A DNA stretch of 36,463 nt from RGIG6353 sp964650465 (lineage in GTDB: Bacteria; Bacillota; Clostridia; Oscillospirales; SIG627). Of this stretch, positions 1 to 8,366 are shown piece by piece. Location: positions 1 to 36,463 of the forward strand of contig CAZYTA010000027.1 in the NCBI GenBank assembly GCA_964650465.1, written 5' to 3'. The first letter of the stretch is position 1, and each line of letters opens with the position of its first letter. A model generated the notes under the pieces. The model saw only the letters and a program-made list of their open reading frames with translations, did not search any database and was not told the DNA's origin. A program made the translations under genes and the position numbers.

Positions 1-75
1 ATCTCCTCTTGAACTTTTTTCAGGAGTTTTGTTGCATTTGACTTGACAATTCAAGGCAAAAAGCACCCCCGAACC

Positions 76-223
76 CCTGAAAAGCATTTTGAAAATCATT
101 AATTATTTATTAATCTATTCGAGTAATGTGCGAGCTAAAGCGAGCAGTCGATGGAGCTCCTGCGCTTTACGCTAAACGCTTCAATACAAAAGTCCTCAGC
201 ACGCCTGAAAAGCATTTTGAAAA
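76..223. repeat. 20-bp direct repeats in the region downstream of clpX
   Basis: CCTGAAAAGCATTTTGAAAA occurs at 76-95 and again at 204-223. Read on the minus strand it contains AAAATGCTTTT, the same motif that precedes the G-rich hairpins near 26.78 and 29.12 kb. The first 345 bases hold no convincing gene; besides these repeats they contain only the hairpin at 284-327. Confidence 0.6.
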
Positions 224-283
224 AATAATTTTGTTTGTAAAACCATAATAAAAACTTACTGAATCAGTTTTTCGTGAGAGGGT

Positions 284-327
284 ACAGGGGGAGAGTGCTT
301 TTGACTTCAAAAACACTCTCCCCCTGT
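284..327 (-). terminator. Long hairpin just downstream of clpX
   Basis: A perfect 14-bp stem (284-297 with 314-327, ACAGGGGGAGAGTG and its complement) continues inward as TTTTGA/TCAAAA, giving about 20 bp of pairing. It lies 18 bases past the clpX stop, so it probably ends or protects the tig-clpP-clpX transcript. On the minus strand the T-rich tract precedes the hairpin and none follows it, so it is not a textbook intrinsic terminator. Its design (G-rich arm, CTTTT...AAAAG centre, C-rich arm) matches the hairpins at 26781-26818 and 29118-29160. Confidence 0.6.
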
Positions 328-345
328 TATAAAAAACTAAAAAAT

Positions 346-1575
346 CTATTTAACCAACGCCTTGCGGGTCTTTTCAACAGCTGGCTTTGTGATAATAAGC
401 TCCTTCGCCTCGCTGTCCGAGGGGAGGGAATACATATATTCCAGCATTATACTTTCCATAATGGAACGCAGTCCTCTTGCACCGGTGTTGTTTTCAGCCG
501 CTTTTTTTGCTATGGCTTCAAGGGCATCCTTTTTGAAGGAAAGCTTGATTCCGTCCATATCAAAAAGCTTCTGATACTGCTTTACAAGACTGTTCTTTGG
601 CTCTGTGAGTATTCTCACAAACGCTTCCTCGTCAAGAGGGTCAAGAGTTACTATCATGGGAATTCTTCCCACTATTTCCGGAATGAGACCGTATTTCACA
701 AGGTCATGGGATTCAAGATTTTTAAGAATGTTAGCCTTCTTCTTGTCTGCCTTGGTCTGTACATTTCCGCCAAATCCCATTATCTGCTTTCCTGCACGTG
801 TCTCTATAATTTCTTCGATTCCGTCAAAGGCACCGCCGCAGATAAAGAGAATATTTGAGGTGTCTATTTGGATAAACTCCTGATTGGGATGCTTTCTGCC
901 GCCCTGAGGAGGTACATTTGATACTGTTCCTTCAAGAATTTTCAAAAGCGCCTGCTGAACACCTTCACCCGATACGTCACGGGTAATTGAACGGTTTTCG
1001 CTTCGGCGTGAAATCTTGTCTATTTCGTCGATGTAGATAATACCCTTTTCGGCTCTTTCGATATCAAAATCTGCCGCCTGAATGAGACGGAGAAGAATGT
1101 TCTCCACGTCCTCACCTACATAGCCTGCCTCTGTCAGAGTGGTGGCGTCTGCAATGGCAAAGGGAACCTTGAGAGTTTTGGCAAGTGTCTGAGCAAGATA
1201 TGTTTTACCAACACCCGTAGAGCCAAGCAGAAGCACATTGCTCTTCTGAATTTCCACACCGTCGTCACTGTCCTTTTGAAGAATTCTTTTGTAATGATTA
1301 TAGACAGCTACCGAAAGTGTTATCTTGGCATCATCTTGACCGATGACATATTCGTCCAGAGTCTTTTTGATTTCCTGAGGCTTTGGAAGGGTATCCAAGC
1401 TGAGTCCTTCCTCGTGAAACTCTGCTTCCTCGGATTCCGAGAAAATCATAGAGCAAAAGTGTGTACAGTTCTGGCATATCTTTACGCCGTCGGGACCTTG
1501 AACAAGAGGACCTACAACCTCCTCAGGATTTTTACAAAAGGAACAAATGTTTTTATTTGTGTTTTTTTCTGACAT
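346..1575 (-). CDS. clpX: ATP-dependent Clp protease ATP-binding subunit ClpX
   Basis: AAA+ unfoldase that recognises substrates and feeds them into the ClpP chamber in the cytoplasm. The 409-residue product has normal ClpX length. The N-terminal C4 zinc-binding domain is seen as CSFC (residues 12-15) and CQNC (34-37). The Walker A motif is GSTGVGKT, Walker B is IIYIDEIDKI, and the pore loop GYVGEDVE and sensor region GGAFDGIEEI are present. ATG start with an AGG-type site (CGAGGTAATT) just upstream. It is the last gene of tig-clpP-clpX, separated from clpP by 151 bases that hold a strong hairpin and a copy of the dispersed repeat, so its expression could be set partly by read-through. Identity is essentially certain. 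Confidence 0.98.
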   Translation of the reverse strand: MSEKNTNKNICSFCKNPEEVVGPLVQGPDGVKICQNCTHFCSMIFSESEEAEFHEEGLSLDTLPKPQEIKKTLDEYVIGQDDAKITLSVAVYNHYKRILQKDSDDGVEIQKSNVLLLGSTGVGKTYLAQTLAKTLKVPFAIADATTLTEAGYVGEDVENILLRLIQAADFDIERAEKGIIYIDEIDKISRRSENRSITRDVSGEGVQQALLKILEGTVSNVPPQGGRKHPNQEFIQIDTSNILFICGGAFDGIEEIIETRAGKQIMGFGGNVQTKADKKKANILKNLESHDLVKYGLIPEIVGRIPMIVTLDPLDEEAFVRILTEPKNSLVKQYQKLFDMDGIKLSFKKDALEAIAKKAAENNTGARGLRSIMESIMLEYMYSLPSDSEAKELIITKPAVEKTRKALVK

Positions 1576-1591
1576 AATTACCTCGATAAAT

Positions 1592-1627
1592 CAGCCGTCC
1601 GTCATTTGACGGACGGCTGTTTTTTTA
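1592..1627 (+). terminator. Hairpin with T tract between clpX and clpP
   Basis: CAGCCGTCCGTCA (1592-1604) pairs perfectly with TGACGGACGGCTG (1607-1619) and is followed on the plus strand by seven Ts. It is an intrinsic-terminator shape for plus-strand transcription, although no plus-strand gene ends here. The T tract runs directly into the dispersed repeat copy at 1620-1726. On the minus strand it is a stable hairpin in the clpP-clpX spacer without a T tract. Confidence 0.65.
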
Positions 1628-1726
1628 TTATATAGGAAATTGCTCTGAATCAACCTCGCCGTTTTGCTTTGTTGGGTTGCTTGTAGGCTGCGCCATAGGC
1701 GAGAATTGCCTGCGGAGGCTTTCCGC
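1620..1726 (+). repeat. Dispersed structured repeat, copy R1
   Basis: Shares with the other copies the TTATTATATAGGAAATT start, CCTCGCCG (1654-1661), GGCGAG (1698-1703) and a terminal hairpin, here GCGGA-GGCTT-TCCGC (1712-1726). The hairpin ends at the base before the clpP stop codon (1727-1729). Confidence 0.85.
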
Positions 1727-2311
1727 TTATATTCGCTTATCAATTACCTTATCGATAAGTCCGTATTCCACAGCCTGAGCGGAGGTCATGAAGTTATCAC
1801 GCTCGGTATCACGCTCAATTTCCGAGATATCCTTACCTGTCACCTCGGCGAGAATTCTGTTCATGTTGTTTCTCACACGGAGTATGTGGTCGGCGTGTAT
1901 CTTTATGTCGCTTGCCTGACCCTGCATACCGCCCAGAGGCTGGTGTATCATTATCTCACTGTAGGGAAGAGCGAATCTCTTGCCTTTGGTTCCCGATGCA
2001 AGAAGGAAAGCACCCATACTTGCAGCCATGCCTATGCAAATTGTCGATACATCGCACTTGATAAAGTTCATTGTATCGTAAATTGCCATACCTGCGCTGA
2101 TAGAGCCTCCGGGAGAGTTGATATAAAGGCTTATATCCTTATCGGGGTCCTGAGCCTCAAGATAGAGAAGCTGTGCAACAACAAGAGTTGCTGTAGCATC
2201 GTTTACCTCATCGGCAAGAAATATTATTCTGTCGTTGAGAAGTCTTGAGTAAATATCAAAGGAACGTTCTCCTCGGTTTGTTTGTTCTACGACCATTGGT
2301 ACAAGTGGCAT
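1727..2311 (-). CDS. clpP: ATP-dependent Clp protease proteolytic subunit ClpP
   Basis: Serine peptidase (S14) that forms the tetradecameric chamber served by ClpX. The catalytic triad is visible: Ser98 in GMAASMG, His123 in MIHQPLGG and Asp172 in ERDNF. The oxyanion-loop motif SPGGS is at 66-70. Length 194 residues is normal. ATG start with a strong AAAGGAGG site. It lies 29 bases downstream of tig, so the two are almost certainly co-transcribed. Its stop codon abuts repeat copy R1. Confidence 0.98.
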   Translation of the reverse strand: MPLVPMVVEQTNRGERSFDIYSRLLNDRIIFLADEVNDATATLVVAQLLYLEAQDPDKDISLYINSPGGSISAGMAIYDTMNFIKCDVSTICIGMAASMGAFLLASGTKGKRFALPYSEIMIHQPLGGMQGQASDIKIHADHILRVRNNMNRILAEVTGKDISEIERDTERDNFMTSAQAVEYGLIDKVIDKRI

Positions 2312-2340
2312 AAATTTTCCTCCTTTGGAATAACAAGGGT

Positions 2341-3801
2341 TTACTCGGCTTTTTCTTCAGCCTTCTTCGCGGTTGTTTTCTTGGTAGTTGTCTTCTTAGC
2401 TGCAGGCTTCTTTTCTGCTTCGCCTTCAGCCTTTTCTTCTGTCTTTTCTTCAGCCTTCTTGGCGGTTGTCTTCTTGGCAGTTGTCTTCTTAGCTGCGGGC
2501 TTCTTTTCTTCCTCGCCTTCAGCCTTTTCTGTTATCTTTGCATTTTCCTTTACAAGAGCAACAGCCTTGTTTACAGCGATATCGCGTGTTACCATATCAA
2601 CAGAGATAGCGCCGCGGATCTTGTCAACCTCTACCTTGTACATATCGGCAAGCTTTGCATATTCTGCCTCAATCTCCTCTTCGGTAGCTGTAAGGCTTTC
2701 AAGCTCAACAATCTTTTCAAGAGCAAGCTGAAGCTTAACCTGACTTTCAGCCTGAGGTCTGAACTGCTCCTTGAAGTTATCCATGGTCATACCTGTATAC
2801 TTCATGTACATATCCATGGAAATGCCCTGAGACTGCATTCTGTATGAGTAGTCCTCGATCATATGCTCTACTTCGTTTTCATACATACATTCGGGGATTT
2901 CTGCCTCAACTGCATCGATGAGAGCAAGCTTGAGCTGTGTCTCAACATCGTTTTCAGCCATATCGGCATATCTCTTTTCTATATTTGCCTTAACATCTGC
3001 GGTATATTCAGCAAGTGTATCAAATTCTGAAACATCCTTTGCAAATTCATCGTCAAGTGCGGGAAGCTCCTTAACCTCAAGCTTGTGAAGCTTACATGCG
3101 AACACAGCAGCCTTGCCCTTAAGCTCTTCGGCATGATAATCTTCGGGGAAGGTAACATTTACATCAAATTCGTCGCCGATGCTGTGACCTACAATCTGGT
3201 CCTCAAAGCCGGGGATGAATGAACCTGAACCAAGCTCAAGCTTGTGTCCCTCATCCTTGCCGCCGTCGAAGGGAACACCGTCAACTGTTCCGAGATAGTC
3301 TATGGTAGCAAAGTCACCCTTCTCTGCGGGTCTTTCAACCTCTACCATACGTGAAGCTCTTTCTCTTGCACGCATAATTTCGGCATCAACGTCTGCATCT
3401 GTAACAGCTTTAACTGTCTTTGAAGCCTCAACGCCCTTATAATTCTTTAAGGTTACCTCGGGCTTAACATAGTATACTGCACTTACTTCAACGCCCTCGT
3501 CGTTGATGTCGCCAACCTCGATTTCGGGACGGCTTACAACGTCAAGCTTCTGCTTCTCAACAGCCTTTGTAAGCTCGTCGGGGAGGATGTCATTGAGAGC
3601 ATCTTCATAGAAAACGCCCTTGCCGTACATCTTTTCGATGATTCCTCTGGGTGCTTTACCCTTTCTGAATCCGGGAACAGTAATTTTGGAAGCATTCTTC
3701 TTGAATGCCTTGTCTACTGCTGCGTCAAAGTCAGCCTTTGCAATTACAAGCTCAAGCTTAACCTGATTCTTTTCAATAGTAGATACATTTTTTACGCTCA
3801 T
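2341..3801 (-). CDS. tig: Trigger factor with a lysine/alanine-rich C-terminal tail
   Basis: Ribosome-associated chaperone and peptidyl-prolyl isomerase acting on nascent chains. The ribosome-docking signature GFRKGKAP is at residues 44-51, followed by an FKBP-type PPIase domain (about 160-250, with GSGSFIPGFEDQ) and the helical substrate-binding C domain. At 486 residues it is longer than usual (about 430) because of a 62-residue tail (425-486). The tail is a tandem duplication of a roughly 30-residue unit rich in PAAKKTT, TAKK and AEEK, encoded at about 2344-2529. Such tails resemble histone-H1-like basic repeats. Their role here is unknown; nucleic-acid or ribosome contact is an inference. 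A GCAGGAGG site precedes the ATG. First gene of the operon with clpP and clpX. Confidence 0.97.
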   Translation of the reverse strand: MSVKNVSTIEKNQVKLELVIAKADFDAAVDKAFKKNASKITVPGFRKGKAPRGIIEKMYGKGVFYEDALNDILPDELTKAVEKQKLDVVSRPEIEVGDINDEGVEVSAVYYVKPEVTLKNYKGVEASKTVKAVTDADVDAEIMRARERASRMVEVERPAEKGDFATIDYLGTVDGVPFDGGKDEGHKLELGSGSFIPGFEDQIVGHSIGDEFDVNVTFPEDYHAEELKGKAAVFACKLHKLEVKELPALDDEFAKDVSEFDTLAEYTADVKANIEKRYADMAENDVETQLKLALIDAVEAEIPECMYENEVEHMIEDYSYRMQSQGISMDMYMKYTGMTMDNFKEQFRPQAESQVKLQLALEKIVELESLTATEEEIEAEYAKLADMYKVEVDKIRGAISVDMVTRDIAVNKAVALVKENAKITEKAEGEEEKKPAAKKTTAKKTTAKKAEEKTEEKAEGEAEKKPAAKKTTTKKTTAKKAEEKAE

Positions 3802-3814
3802 TTTTTCCTCCTGC

Positions 3815-3839
3815 TATATGTAAGCGTTTGTTACATATA
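3815..3839 (-). promoter_or_regulatory. Perfect inverted repeat in the tig leader
   Basis: TATATGTAA (3815-3823) and TTACATATA (3831-3839) form a 9-bp inverted repeat around a 7-base centre. It lies between the promoter and the tig ribosome binding site, so it could be an operator or a leader hairpin that affects translation. It does not match CIRCE or a CtsR heptad repeat by eye. Confidence 0.5.
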
Positions 3840-3862
3840 TTTATACATTATAATTCATACTA

Positions 3863-3891
3863 TATTTTATACGAAATAAAGAATTTGTCAA
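3863..3891 (-). promoter_or_regulatory. Likely sigma-A promoter of tig-clpP-clpX
   Basis: On the minus strand TTGACA (3886-3891) is followed after 17 bases by AAAATA (3863-3868), within a TATAAAATATA stretch. It lies about 60 bases upstream of the tig start. Confidence 0.6.
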
Positions 3892-3915
3892 GTATATAGT
3901 GCAAAAAACTTTTTA

Positions 3916-4013
3916 CATTATGGGAAATTTCTCCAAATTATCCTTGCCGTTTTACCTTGTTTGTATGCATATATGGGTTACGATTGGCGGGAAATGTCGG
4001 CATAGGCTTTTGG
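3916..4013 (+). repeat. Dispersed structured repeat, decayed copy R2
   Basis: Recognisable by TATGGGAAATTTC, CTTGCCG (for CTCGCCG), TTTTACCTTGTTTG, GGGTTACGATTGGCGG and the adjoining tail. CTTGCC and GGCGGG can still pair through G-U wobbles. The copy ends against the stop codon (4014-4016) of the phosphoesterase gene. Confidence 0.7.
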
Positions 4014-4715
4014 CTAATTGATTCTTACCGGGGTAAAATGTCTGAAATCGGCGGAAACAAGCTCCAATTCTACTCCGCCTGCACTTTTTATAAGCTGACT
4101 TTCTCTGACGGAATGCAGATGCCCGTAATAAAGACGCTTTATATTGTGCCGTACCAGTACCTCTAAAATGGGGGAGGTTTCATCACCCGGAAGAAGCACG
4201 GGATAGTGAGAAAAGGCAACTATTTCACGCTGTGAGTCTGCATTTAGCTTTTCTGCTTCGGATATTGACAGCTCAAAGCGTATTGCCTCTCGTGCGATTA
4301 TTTTCCTGTCCTCCTCAGAGGGCGAGGACTCGCAGGACCATCCGCGTGAGCCGCATATTACAAGGTTCTCGGCTGCTACCGCCGAATTGTGGAGAAATGA
4401 TATTGTATCAAAGGAATGCTCCGAAACAAACTCTCCAAGCTTTTTCATGCTCTGCCACCAGTAGTCATGATTGCCCTTCATAATAATTTTATTGCCGTTA
4501 AGAGAATTTATGAAACGGAAATCTTCAATCGCATCTTCGATATTCATTGCCCAGGATATATCGCCGGGTATTACTACTGTATCCCGGGGAAGCACCATGT
4601 AGTTCCAGTATTCTTCCAGCTTCTCTGCGTGGTTTTCCCACGTAGAGCCAAAGATGTCCATTGGTTTATTTGTCGAAAAAGACAAATGCAAGTCAGCCAG
4701 TGTAAATACTGCCAT
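4014..4715 (-). CDS. Calcineurin-like metallophosphoesterase
   Basis: Cytoplasmic phosphoesterase of unknown substrate. The metal-ligand set of the calcineurin-like fold is complete: DLHLSF near the N terminus, GDISWAMN, GNHDYWW, FSHYP and GHLHSVRE. The 233-residue product begins at the ATG at 4713-4715, preceded by an AGAGAGGAAA site. An in-frame upstream extension of 50 residues is hydrophobic, lacks a ribosome site and runs through the divergent promoter region, so it was discarded. It stands alone, divergent from the DUF1540 gene. Family certain, physiological role not. Confidence 0.9.
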   Translation of the reverse strand: MAVFTLADLHLSFSTNKPMDIFGSTWENHAEKLEEYWNYMVLPRDTVVIPGDISWAMNIEDAIEDFRFINSLNGNKIIMKGNHDYWWQSMKKLGEFVSEHSFDTISFLHNSAVAAENLVICGSRGWSCESSPSEEDRKIIAREAIRFELSISEAEKLNADSQREIVAFSHYPVLLPGDETSPILEVLVRHNIKRLYYGHLHSVRESQLIKSAGGVELELVSADFRHFTPVRIN

Positions 4716-4758
4716 AAATTTCCTCTCTTTAATAATCAGTTTTAAAAGCAAAGTATAT

Positions 4759-4786
4759 TTGCAATCCCATTTGTCAATACTATATT
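4759..4786 (+). promoter_or_regulatory. Possible promoter of the DUF1540 gene
   Basis: TTGCAA (4759-4764), a 16-base spacer and TATATT (4781-4786) lie 20 bases before the start codon. On the minus strand TTGACA (4772-4777) lies in the same interval and could serve the phosphoesterase, so the divergent promoters appear to overlap. Neither is a strong match throughout. Confidence 0.4.
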
Positions 4787-4806
4787 TGATGAAAGGAGGA
4801 GAGAAA

Positions 4807-4989
4807 ATGGACAATTGCAAAACAAAGAACTGTACCTCAAAGCACAACGAAGGTATTTCTTGCATGGTAAAGAATTGCGCTTACCACGACGGTGAATGCT
4901 ATTGCGATGCAAAGGAGATAAGTGTAGGTCCTTCACATGCAAACACCAGTGCTGATACAATATGCGCTACCTTTAAGCCCAAGGCTTAA
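4807..4989 (+). CDS. Small cysteine-rich DUF1540 protein
   Basis: A 60-residue soluble protein with the DUF1540 pattern: CMVKNCAYHDGECYCDAKEI, then VGPSHANTSADTICATF. An extra pair of cysteines (CKTKNC, residues 4-9) lies at the N terminus. DUF1540 proteins are small, probably metal-binding proteins common in Clostridia; no biochemical role is established that I can state. The ATG at 4807 follows AAAGGAGGAGAGAAA. Its stop codon is directly adjacent to the thrC stop on the other strand (4989/4990), leaving no spacer for a separate terminator. Confidence 0.85.
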   Translation: MDNCKTKNCTSKHNEGISCMVKNCAYHDGECYCDAKEISVGPSHANTSADTICATFKPKA

Positions 4990-6468
4990 CTAAAAAGCCA
5001 GCACCTCGTCAGCCATCTCGGTTTTTTCGATAGATTTATCGAACCTTATCCGCTTCTCGTGTAATTTTACAAGGGGAAGCGGAATTTCTTTTCCGGAATA
5101 TGCCTCAAGCTCCTCGGGAGCAAGGACGGCTTCAAGCTCACACTTCTTGCCAAGCGCCTCAATGACAGATGATGCAAATTTATAGGGGCTTGCTGTGGAA
5201 ACTACGAGCAACTGCTCGCTGTTGCCTGCATTGATGTAGTCGTTTGCACACTTCATGGCAACGGCAGTATGTGTGTCTATAAGATAATTATACTTGTCAA
5301 ATGTAGCCTTGATGGTCTGTGCGGTCTCTTCCTCTGTGGTGAAGCCTGCACCGAAGCCTGCCTTTACCGCTTCTTTCTGGGAATCGGTAAGTGTATACTT
5401 GCCCTCTGTCTTAAGAGCGTTCATATACTCTGTTGTGCCTTCTTCACCTGCAATAAGGCTGAGAAGTCTTTCCACGTTTGAGGACACAAGAATATCCATA
5501 GAAGGGCTGATTGTGGTGTAGAACTCACGGTTCTTATCGTAAACACCGTTTTCGATAAAGTCTGTGAGTACGGAGTTTTTATTGGATGCGCAAAGCAGTT
5601 TTTTAATGGGGAGTCCCATAGCACGGGCAAGATGTGCAGCAAAGATGTTACCGAAGTTTCCTGTGGGAACTACTACGCTTATCTCATCTCCCAGAGCTAT
5701 TCTCTTCTGTTTTACCATATCGCAGTATGCAGAGAAATAATATGCCACCTGAGGTACAAGTCTGCCCCAGTTGATTGAGTTTGCACTGGAAAGGAAGGTG
5801 TTGTTTTCAAGGAGCTTTTGAGCTATCTCCTTGGATGCGAATATCTCCTTTACACCTGTCTGTGCATCATCGAAGTTGCCCTTTATTGCAACTACATTTA
5901 CGTTATTGCCTTCTTGCGAAGCCATCTGGAGCTTCTGCATTGCGCTGACACCGTTTTCGGGATAGAATACCATGATTCGGATTTTATCAACATCACGGTA
6001 TCCCTCAAGTGCAGCCTTGCCTGTGTCGCCCGAGGTGGCAACCAGAATGAGAGCGTCATTCTTTTCACCTGTCATTTTCAATGCTTCGGAAAGAAGCATT
6101 GGCATTATCTGGAGTGCCATATCCTTGAAGGCGCAGGTAGGTCCGTGCCACAGCTCAAGAACATCTATTTTCTCATTGAGAGAATAAACGGGCGCAGCAC
6201 CGCCGATAAAGCGTGTATCGGAATATGCCTTGTCACAAATGTCTCGAAGTGTTTCCTTGTTATAGTCTGTAAGATAGAGAGACAGCACCTTGAAGGCACG
6301 GCTGCTGTACGAATCTTCTACCATTGATGAAATGAAATCAAGGTCGGTTTTGGGAATGGAGACGGGCATATAAAGACCGCCGTCCTCTGCAAGTCCTCTT
6401 TTTATTGCTTCAGCCGAGGTCAGATAGTTTTTAGAGCCTCGGGTACTTTTGTACATCAGGTTTTCCAT
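4990..6468 (-). CDS. thrC: Threonine synthase
   Basis: PLP enzyme converting O-phosphohomoserine to L-threonine, the last step of threonine synthesis. The N-terminal motif MYKSTRG, the PLP-lysine motif HGPTCAFKDMALQ (Lys115), the phosphate-binding ATSGDTGKAA and PTGNFGN are all present. Its 492 residues match the long threonine synthase class. The ATG at 6468 overlaps the end of yraN by 13 bases and has an AAAGGAAA site. It is the last gene of the lepB-rbgA-rnhB-yraN operon, an unusual position away from other threonine genes. Confidence 0.97.
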   Translation of the reverse strand: MENLMYKSTRGSKNYLTSAEAIKRGLAEDGGLYMPVSIPKTDLDFISSMVEDSYSSRAFKVLSLYLTDYNKETLRDICDKAYSDTRFIGGAAPVYSLNEKIDVLELWHGPTCAFKDMALQIMPMLLSEALKMTGEKNDALILVATSGDTGKAALEGYRDVDKIRIMVFYPENGVSAMQKLQMASQEGNNVNVVAIKGNFDDAQTGVKEIFASKEIAQKLLENNTFLSSANSINWGRLVPQVAYYFSAYCDMVKQKRIALGDEISVVVPTGNFGNIFAAHLARAMGLPIKKLLCASNKNSVLTDFIENGVYDKNREFYTTISPSMDILVSSNVERLLSLIAGEEGTTEYMNALKTEGKYTLTDSQKEAVKAGFGAGFTTEEETAQTIKATFDKYNYLIDTHTAVAMKCANDYINAGNSEQLLVVSTASPYKFASSVIEALGKKCELEAVLAPEELEAYSGKEIPLPLVKLHEKRIRFDKSIEKTEMADEVLAF

Positions 6469-6908
6469 TGCTTTTTATTTCCTTTCTCTGCAAAAAATGC
6501 ATCTTCTATATGATTTATTTCGGGTGTTTCACGGTTGAGATACACCTCAATTATATCGAATCTGTAAATGTCTGAATATTCTCTTGGCGGTATTGTTCTT
6601 TTTCTGTAAAGTACATATTCGCGTGCGCAGTCGGTAAGGTTTTTTCTCTTAGCCCTGTCAACTGCCTGTGAAGGAAGCTTGAAGTCCTCCGCCTTGTCGC
6701 TCATTGTGGTTTTAACTTCAACAAATACCACATATTCATTTATTGCCGCAATTATATCAATTTCGTTTTTTCCGTGGGTCCAGTTTCTTTCAAAAATGAG
6801 ATACCCCTTGCTTTCAAGGTACTTTGCAGCCAGCTCCTCGCCCCTGTCACCTGTTTTGCGCTTGGCTGTACGGTTGTCTCTTTTTTTGAATTTATCAAAA
6901 AGCTTCAT
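6456..6908 (-). CDS. yraN: YraN family (UPF0102) endonuclease-fold protein
   Basis: A small 150-residue protein of the UPF0102/YraN family, which has a restriction-endonuclease-like fold. Diagnostic segments are GDRGEELAAKYLESKGY, NEIDIIA and VFVEVKT, matching the E...D...ExK catalytic pattern. The biological role is not established; proximity to rnhB is typical and suggests a link to DNA or RNA metabolism. It overlaps rnhB by 14 bases upstream and thrC by 13 bases downstream, indicating translational coupling. Confidence 0.93.
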   Translation of the reverse strand: MKLFDKFKKRDNRTAKRKTGDRGEELAAKYLESKGYLIFERNWTHGKNEIDIIAAINEYVVFVEVKTTMSDKAEDFKLPSQAVDRAKRKNLTDCAREYVLYRKRTIPPREYSDIYRFDIIEVYLNRETPEINHIEDAFFAEKGNKKQWKT

Positions 6909-7500
6909 CTGTGAGTATCTTCTTCAAAAAGCTTCTTCTGTGATCGGGGCAGGGACCGTATTTCACAACCGCCTCTCGATGCGCCTTGGTAGGATACCCC
7001 TTATGTACGGCAAATCCGTATTGCGGATATCTTTCATCCATTTCAAGGCAGTAACGGTCTCGTGTAACCTTGGCAAGAATGGATGCCGCTGAAATTGAGG
7101 GCACAAGAGCATCTCCCTTTATTACGGTTGTCAAGGGCAGGTCAAAGCCTGTTGCTCGGTTTCCGTCTATCAGCAGATGCTCGGGACGTACCGACAGACC
7201 TTCCTCTGCTCTTTTCATTGCAAGCATTGTTGCTCCGAGTATATTGTAGGTATCTATTTCTTCGGGTGAGGCTTCGGCTATTGAGTAGGCTATGGCTTTT
7301 TCCTTTATTATTTCAAAAAGCTTTTCACGCTTCTTTTCCGATATTTTCTTTGAGTCATTCAGTCCCTCTATTTCACAGCCGTAGGGCAGAATGACCGCCG
7401 CCGCAACAACAGGCCCCGCAAGAGGACCTCTTCCCGCCTCGTCGATTCCTGCCGACAGAACAGTGTCCGAAAGCAAGGTATCATAATATTTCCAGTCCAT
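6895..7500 (-). CDS. rnhB: Ribonuclease HII
   Basis: Removes RNA from RNA-DNA hybrids and misincorporated ribonucleotides from DNA. The signature GIDEAGRGPLAGPVV (Asp20, Glu21), LLIDGN (Asp112) and VIKGDALVPSISAAS (Asp130) supply the four acidic catalytic residues; SILAKVTRDR follows. 201 residues is normal. It starts 11 bases after the rbgA stop and overlaps yraN, so it sits in the middle of a compact operon. Confidence 0.97.
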   Translation of the reverse strand: MDWKYYDTLLSDTVLSAGIDEAGRGPLAGPVVAAAVILPYGCEIEGLNDSKKISEKKREKLFEIIKEKAIAYSIAEASPEEIDTYNILGATMLAMKRAEEGLSVRPEHLLIDGNRATGFDLPLTTVIKGDALVPSISAASILAKVTRDRYCLEMDERYPQYGFAVHKGYPTKAHREAVVKYGPCPDHRRSFLKKILTDEAF

Positions 7501-7511
7501 AATCTTTTCCT

Positions 7512-8366
7512 TTATTCGAGAGTTATTTTTCCTATTACTCCCTTTCTGAATTCGTCAAGGAGCATTGTGGAGCAACGGTCAAAGTTGACCTCTCCGCCTT
7601 TTATGAGGATACCTCTCTTTTTGCCTATCAGCTCGAATATGTCATATCCGTCAAGGTCCTCAATCTCCTCTATGTCCAATCCGTAACGCTGACACAGCAT
7701 CTCGGGATAACGTTTTTTCAGCCTTGAGCACAGCACCATTGCTATTTCGTCTTTTTGCAGGACAGTGTCCTTTATTGCACCTGTTATAGCAAGGTTTTCG
7801 CCTATGACATTATCGTCAAACTTCGGCCACAGAACACCGGGCATATCCAAGAGGTCAAGACCTATGCTTGTTTTTACCCATTGCTTGTTAAGTGTTACAC
7901 CGGGGCGGTTTTCTACATTTGCCGCCTTCTTGCCCGAAAGCTTGTTTATAAGCGAGGATTTACCGACGTTGGGTATTCCCAGCACCATTGCTTTTACCGT
8001 TCTGCCTGCCATTCCTTTGTCATTGTAACGCTGTATCTTTTCGGCAAGCACCTTTTTTACTTCCTCTTCAAGCTCGGATATACCCTTTCCGCTTACGCAG
8101 TCGGTAATGATAAGAACACGCCCTTTTTCGGCATAACGCCTTTTCCACTCTGCCGAAGCAGTCGGGTCGGCAAGGCTTGCTTTGTTCAGAAGTGTTATTA
8201 TGGGTTTTGGATAGACCAGCTTTTCAAGGTCGGGATTTTTACTGCTTTTTGGTATACGGGCATCAAGAAGCTCGATTATAACATCCACCTGTGATAAGGA
8301 TTCCGATATAATCCTCTTTGTTTTTGCCATATGCCCGGGAAACCACTGTATTACATCTGACGGCAT
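7512..8366 (-). CDS. rbgA: Ribosome biogenesis GTPase RbgA (YlqF)
   Basis: Circularly permuted GTPase required for late 50S ribosomal subunit assembly. Motif order is permuted as expected: G4 NKAS (61-64), then G1 GIPNVGKSS (130-138), G2-like PGVT (155-158) and G3 DMPG (174-177). The N-terminal IQWFPGHMAK is characteristic. 284 residues is typical. Its ATG overlaps the lepB stop (TAATG at 8364-8368), which implies translational coupling. Confidence 0.96.
   Translation of the reverse strand: MPSDVIQWFPGHMAKTKRIISESLSQVDVIIELLDARIPKSSKNPDLEKLVYPKPIITLLNKASLADPTASAEWKRRYAEKGRVLIITDCVSGKGISELEEEVKKVLAEKIQRYNDKGMAGRTVKAMVLGIPNVGKSSLINKLSGKKAANVENRPGVTLNKQWVKTSIGLDLLDMPGVLWPKFDDNVIGENLAITGAIKDTVLQKDEIAMVLCSRLKKRYPEMLCQRYGLDIEEIEDLDGYDIFELIGKKRGILIKGGEVNFDRCSTMLLDEFRKGVIGKITLE

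Noticed and set aside
274..858. Plus-strand 194-residue open frame overlapping clpX
   Set aside because: It runs antisense through a certain gene, lacks a ribosome binding site and shows no protein family features.
4014..4865. Longer phosphoesterase start at 4865
   Set aside because: The extension runs antisense into the DUF1540 gene and through the promoter region without a ribosome site.
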